Shown: positions 60,440 to 64,000 of the stretch, in pieces
How the letters are laid out: the number at the start of each line of letters is the position of its first letter
How positions within the stretch are numbered: position 1 is the first letter of the stretch
NCBI GenBank assembly: GCA_029202545.1
Contig: CP119311.1
Span: forward strand, 3,224,001 to 3,288,000
Direction: 5' to 3'
Length of the DNA stretch: 64,000 nt
Origin: Candidatus Pseudobacter hemicellulosilyticus
GTDB lineage: Bacteria > Bacteroidota > Bacteroidia > Chitinophagales > Chitinophagaceae
Translations under genes and position numbers: made by a program
Notes under the pieces: model-generated
Seen by the model: the letters and a program-made list of their open reading frames with translations, nothing else
Told to the model about the DNA's origin: nothing
Database searches by the model: none

Positions 60440-61918
60440 TCAATAAGCTGTTTTGGGTGTGCTGAACAGGTTTTCCTCCACAGCCTGCTGTTGCTGGACC
60501 GGTATCAGCACGGTGAACACACTGCCTGTTCCCGGCTGGCTTTCCACCTGTATCTTCCAGTGATGCGCCACTACGGCCTGTTTCACATAGTAGAGGCCCA
60601 GTCCAAGCCCGGTTACCTCTGCATGCTGGTGCTGTTTATGCCGGTAAAACTTATCAAAGATATGTTGCTGTTCTTCTTTTGACATGCCGATGCCGTTATC
60701 CGCCACGCTCAGGTAAATATATTTTTTATCGCTGCTGGTACTGACTGTGATCTCCTTGGTAGACTTGTCATTGTATTTTACAGCATTGTCCAGGATATTC
60801 ATCAGGAGGGTAGTGAACCAGAACTGGTCCAGCAGCACTTCATCATGCAGGGAGTCCTTTTTGAATTCCAGTACCAGGTTGCTGCCGGCGTATTTCAGGT
60901 GATAGGCCATCAGTATCTCTTCCACCAGGTGGTGCAGCCCATACCATTCTTTCTGCAGTTTAAGCTGGTTGGTGCTGGAAATGTCCAGTACCCTTTTCAC
61001 CAGGTGCTGTAATCTTTCCGCCTGCCGGCCTACCAGCAGCACCATGGAGCGCATACTGTCGCGGTCCAGCTCCACATCTTCCCGTAATAAAACCTTATTA
61101 GCTACCAGGATGGCTGATATAGGCGTATGGAATTCATGCGTAATGCCGTTGATGAAATCCGATTTCATCTCCGATAGTTTTTTCTGCCGGATCCAGTTGC
61201 GGTAGGTGATATAAAAGGTCAGTACCATGATCAGTACGGAAAAGAGGACCAGGGATAGTGGCAGCAGCATTTGTCCCAGAACGGTCAGGTTCCTGTTGGG
61301 GATCTCCACATGGAGGCAGAAGGTAAGCCGGCAATTATAGCGGTAGCTGGAGCTGACGGTGATAGCGCTGACCCGGTTCTGTGCATTGACATCATCCAGG
61401 GCGCCGTTGATCCTGGCGCCATAAGGTCTTTGTATGGCCGGGCTGATCAGTGGGTAGCGTTGCTGGTGATCAAAGAGCGGCACATATTGTCCTTCCTGGA
61501 AGGCTATCTCAATGTTTCTGATAAAGAGGGAGTATTGCAGGTCTTTCCGGAGCCCTTTTTTGCGGATGATCCGGGCAAAGCTGCTGTCAAAATCACTGTT
61601 CCGGCGCAGGGCGTTGAACAGGTTGCTGCAGATCTGCTGGTTGAATAAATGAAAAGAATCCCGGTTATGGTAGTAGAGCTCTTCCAGCTTCATCCGGTTA
61701 TCCCAGATAAAAGTGTCCATGACCTTCTGCCCGCCCGGGAAAATGAGATCGGTGCGGATAGTTTCCTGGTAAGCTTTATCGATCAGTTGCTTCTCTTCCA
61801 GGAAATACTTTTCATCCTTCAGCTGATAGGTATTGTACACCAGGAAAAACTGGACGGACGACAATAAAAAGAAACCAATAATGGCAGTTGTTTTGAGGGC
61901 AGTAATGGTATACTGCAT
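60440..61918 (-). CDS. Membrane sensor histidine kinase
   Basis: A 492-residue kinase. Two membrane helices (about 9-28 and 218-240, 'LLPLSLVLFSVLIMVLTFYITY') enclose a periplasmic sensor of about 190 residues of no known family. The H-box has H261 in 'GITHEFHTPISAIL', the HATPase domain shows 'NILDNAVKYND' (N box), 'VADNGIGMS' (G1) and 'GLGLGLYYV' (G2). It phosphorylates the regulator encoded 33 bp downstream. Its promoter region is shared with the divergent susC gene, so the pair probably controls that transporter locus. Confidence 0.95.
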   Translation of the reverse strand: MQYTITALKTTAIIGFFLLSSVQFFLVYNTYQLKDEKYFLEEKQLIDKAYQETIRTDLIFPGGQKVMDTFIWDNRMKLEELYYHNRDSFHLFNQQICSNLFNALRRNSDFDSSFARIIRKKGLRKDLQYSLFIRNIEIAFQEGQYVPLFDHQQRYPLISPAIQRPYGARINGALDDVNAQNRVSAITVSSSYRYNCRLTFCLHVEIPNRNLTVLGQMLLPLSLVLFSVLIMVLTFYITYRNWIRQKKLSEMKSDFINGITHEFHTPISAILVANKVLLREDVELDRDSMRSMVLLVGRQAERLQHLVKRVLDISSTNQLKLQKEWYGLHHLVEEILMAYHLKYAGSNLVLEFKKDSLHDEVLLDQFWFTTLLMNILDNAVKYNDKSTKEITVSTSSDKKYIYLSVADNGIGMSKEEQQHIFDKFYRHKQHQHAEVTGLGLGLYYVKQAVVAHHWKIQVESQPGTGSVFTVLIPVQQQQAVEENLFSTPKTAY

Positions 61919-61925
61919 AGGGGAT

Positions 61926-61973
61926 GCTTTGGGCTAAAGATAGGATACATTTAAATAACATGAGGCCCAAAGC
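61926..61973. repeat. Inverted repeat in the kinase leader
   Basis: GCTTTGGGC (61926-61934) and GCCCAAAGC (61965-61973) are perfect 9-bp arms 30 bp apart, starting 8 bp before the kinase start codon on the minus strand. If in the transcript, the hairpin would sit directly before translation start. Confidence 0.5.
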
Positions 61974-62006
61974 CCGGCTGGTAGCCTGTTTTAGGGCTTG
62001 TAATTT

Positions 62007-62057
62007 TTCATTAACAATTGGTTGTTTTCTGTTAACTATTCGTTGGATTCTGTTAAC
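62007..62057 (+). promoter_or_regulatory. 21-bp-phased direct repeats, probable response-regulator box
   Basis: TTAAC occurs at 62011-62015, 62032-62036 and 62053-62057, exactly 21 bp apart. Between them TTG...TTCTG occurs in the same phase, so the region alternates TTAACnATTnG (11 bp) and TTGnnTTCTG (10 bp); the two full 21-bp units match at 17 of 21 positions. Direct repeats on one DNA face are the normal target of OmpR/PhoB-family regulators. They lie 78-124 bp before the susC start. Confidence 0.75.
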
Positions 62058-62134
62058 AGGGAAGCTGCCGGCAGGTTGATACCTTAGTTACCCTAACTTG
62101 ACAACTAACTAAAACCACACTCAACCCAAACAAC

Positions 62135-64000
62135 ATGCTAATGGAAAAAAGACGGTGTAAGCACCTGCTGGTCTGTACCGGATTACTGCTCCTGCTGGTG
62201 TTACCGGTACGCCAGGCACTCTTTGCGCAGGCTGTCAACCGGGTCACCCTTACCGGTATGGTAAAGGATCCGCTTAATAATCCCATACCAGGCGTTACCG
62301 TATTGAACAAAAAATCAGGGTTCAGTACTTCCACTACAGAAAAGGGGATTTACTCCCTTCCCGCCACCCAGGGAGATACGCTCCAGTTCTCCCATATCAA
62401 CTACAATTCTTATTCGGTGGTATTCCAGGAACTGCTGGTCATCAATGTTACGCTGGAAGCCCGCAGTGGTACCATGCAGGATGTAGTAGTGGTAGGCTAT
62501 GGCAAACAGAAAAGGATCAGCACCATTGGTGCACAGTCCAGCATCAAAACGGAGGACCTGAAGATACCTGCAGCCAGTGTCTCCAATGCCATTGCCGGCC
62601 GGATTGCCGGTATTATTGGCGTTCAGCGCAGTGGTGAACCTGGTTATGATCAGTCGCAGATCTATATCCGGGGTATTTCTACTTTCACCAGCAGCAGCCC
62701 GCTGGTACTGGTTGATGGTGTGGAGCGCTCCTTCAATAATATTGACGCGGAGGATATTGCCAGTTTTACCATTCTTAAAGATGCTTCCGCTACCGCTGTG
62801 TACGGGGTACGGGGCGCCAACGGTGTGATCCTGATAGAGACCAAGAAAGGGGTAGCCGGCAAGCCCAAGGTGAATGTGCAGTATAACCAGGGGATCACCC
62901 AGTTTACCCGTAAGCCTGAGTTTGCTGATGGTGTCACCTACCTGAAGATGGCCAATGAGGCCTACCGCAATACCAATCCCGGCGCTTCACTGCCGCTGTA
63001 TTCCGAAGAAAAGATCAAAGCAACGGCAGAAGGCACTGACCCCGACCTGCATCCCAATGTGAACTGGATTGATGAGCTGTTCAAGGACAATGGGATGAAC
63101 CGTAGGGTGAACGTGAATGCCAACGGTGGTTCAGAAAATGCTACCTATTACCTGTCTGTAGGCTATTATGATGAAGAAGGTCTTTTCAAGACGGATGAGC
63201 TGGCTCAGTATAATTCGGCCATCAAATATTCCCGCTACAATTTTACCAGTAACCTCAGTCTGAAAGTCTTCAAGGGCACCAAAGTGGACTTTGGCGCTTC
63301 CGGCTGGATCTCTGACGGCAACTATCCTGGCAACAGCACTGGCGCCATCTGGGACCAGGCCTTTAAAATGCCGCCTACCGTGATCCCCGTACGTTATTCC
63401 AACGGGCTGATCGCCATGCCGCGTGGTGAAGAAGAGAATCCCTATGAAATGCTTACCCAGAACGGGTATGTGACTACCAATAACAGCCAGATCTGGTCCA
63501 ATATCCGGCTGACCCAGGACCTTAGCTTCCTGCTGAAGGGATTGAGCGCCTATGGTATGTTCTCTTTCGATAACAACAACTCCCACAATATCAGCCGTAC
63601 CAAAACGATGGACACTTACTTTGCCAGCCACCGGGATAATGAAGGTAAGCTGGTGATGGAACAGACCCGTGTGGGTTCCAGCTACCTGGGGTACTCAAGG
63701 GCGAACGGTGGCAACAGCCAGTTCTATACGGAGGCTGCCATCAATTACAGCAACAGCTTTAAAGATCATGATGTGAGCGGTATGGTACTCTACAACCAGA
63801 CCGACCGTACCGATGCTTTTGCCGGTGATTTTATCAGTTCTATCCCTTTCCGGTACCAGGGGCTTGCCGCCCGTGGCACTTATGCGTATGATAACCGCTA
63901 CCTGGCGGAAGTGAACCTGGGATACAATGGATCAGAGGCTTTTGAAAAAGGCCACCGCTTCGGCTATTTCCCTTCCTACGGTCTGGGTTGGGTGGTCTCC
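62135..64000 (+). CDS. SusC-like TonB-dependent transporter, 3' end beyond window
   Basis: The first 622 codons of a SusC/RagA gene; start ATG 62135 (or 62141). Signal 'LLVCTGLLLLLVLPVRQALFAQ', carboxypeptidase-regulatory-like domain ('LTGMVKDPLNNPIPGVTVLN', about 43-110), plug with 'LKDASATAVYGVRGANGVILIETKKG', then barrel strands to the edge ('FGYFPSYGLGWVVS'). No STN domain, in keeping with control by the divergent kinase/regulator pair instead of an ECF sigma. A SusD gene is expected just outside the window. Confidence 0.95.
   Translation, partial: MLMEKRRCKHLLVCTGLLLLLVLPVRQALFAQAVNRVTLTGMVKDPLNNPIPGVTVLNKKSGFSTSTTEKGIYSLPATQGDTLQFSHINYNSYSVVFQELLVINVTLEARSGTMQDVVVVGYGKQKRISTIGAQSSIKTEDLKIPAASVSNAIAGRIAGIIGVQRSGEPGYDQSQIYIRGISTFTSSSPLVLVDGVERSFNNIDAEDIASFTILKDASATAVYGVRGANGVILIETKKGVAGKPKVNVQYNQGITQFTRKPEFADGVTYLKMANEAYRNTNPGASLPLYSEEKIKATAEGTDPDLHPNVNWIDELFKDNGMNRRVNVNANGGSENATYYLSVGYYDEEGLFKTDELAQYNSAIKYSRYNFTSNLSLKVFKGTKVDFGASGWISDGNYPGNSTGAIWDQAFKMPPTVIPVRYSNGLIAMPRGEEENPYEMLTQNGYVTTNNSQIWSNIRLTQDLSFLLKGLSAYGMFSFDNNNSHNISRTKTMDTYFASHRDNEGKLVMEQTRVGSSYLGYSRANGGNSQFYTEAAINYSNSFKDHDVSGMVLYNQTDRTDAFAGDFISSIPFRYQGLAARGTYAYDNRYLAEVNLGYNGSEAFEKGHRFGYFPSYGLGWVVS

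Overview
The window looks like chromosomal DNA of a Bacteroidota, most likely a Chitinophagaceae (Chitinophaga-like) species. The reasons are four SusC-type receptors with two tandem SusC/SusD pairs in one locus, a hybrid two-component system, two ECF sigma/FecR pairs, many 'LxxC' lipoproteins and Bacteroidota-type promoters (TTG-N19-TAnnTTTG). No rRNA, tRNA, CRISPR array or insertion sequence was seen. No gene-free stretch exceeds 300 bp; the three widest gaps (332-626, 49700-49987, 61919-62134) all hold structured regulatory or RNA elements.

Layout. (1) 1-5632, minus strand: a candidate retron-type system. It has a large WGR/HEAT-like protein, a winged-helix plus SWIM zinc-finger protein, then a 295-nt noncoding stretch, then the first 110 codons of a gene whose N-terminus I associate with retron-like reverse transcriptases. 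The noncoding stretch holds a consensus promoter, a perfect 14-bp inverted repeat placed like retron a1/a2, and between them a long perfect hairpin placed like an msd. (2) 5814-25101, plus strand: a polysaccharide utilisation locus: hybrid sensor/regulator, SusC, SusD, second SusC, second SusD, surface glycan-binding protein, GH26 and GH3 enzymes. A beta-mannan or beta-glucan is the likely substrate. (3) 25164-34106, minus strand: ECF sigma, FecR anti-sigma, SusC with an STN domain, SusD, and a fused phosphodiesterase/alkaline phosphatase, probably an organophosphate-scavenging locus. (4) 34196-34540: a SnoaL/NTF2-like protein with a palindromic operator.

(5) 34792-48340, plus strand: a TonB receptor, a methyltransferase, a haem-type TonB receptor and seven other lipoproteins (calycin-like, lipocalin-like, leucine-rich and unassigned), then a cupin and a PchR-like AraC regulator; it reads as an iron or haem acquisition locus. 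(6) 48341-49867: an AT-richer AAA/DUF4143 ATPase with a four-copy tandem repeat touching its start codon. (7) 49988-59613: TlpA-like redoxin, ECF sigma, FecR, SusC (STN), SusD and a second TlpA-like redoxin. (8) 59705-64000: a histidine kinase/OmpR-type regulator pair divergent from a further SusC gene cut by the window edge, with 21-bp-phased repeats between them.

The strongest leads are the retron-like module at the left edge, the matching antisense-facing terminator hairpins found about 65 nt before susC in both ECF/FecR loci, and the phased repeats before the last susC.
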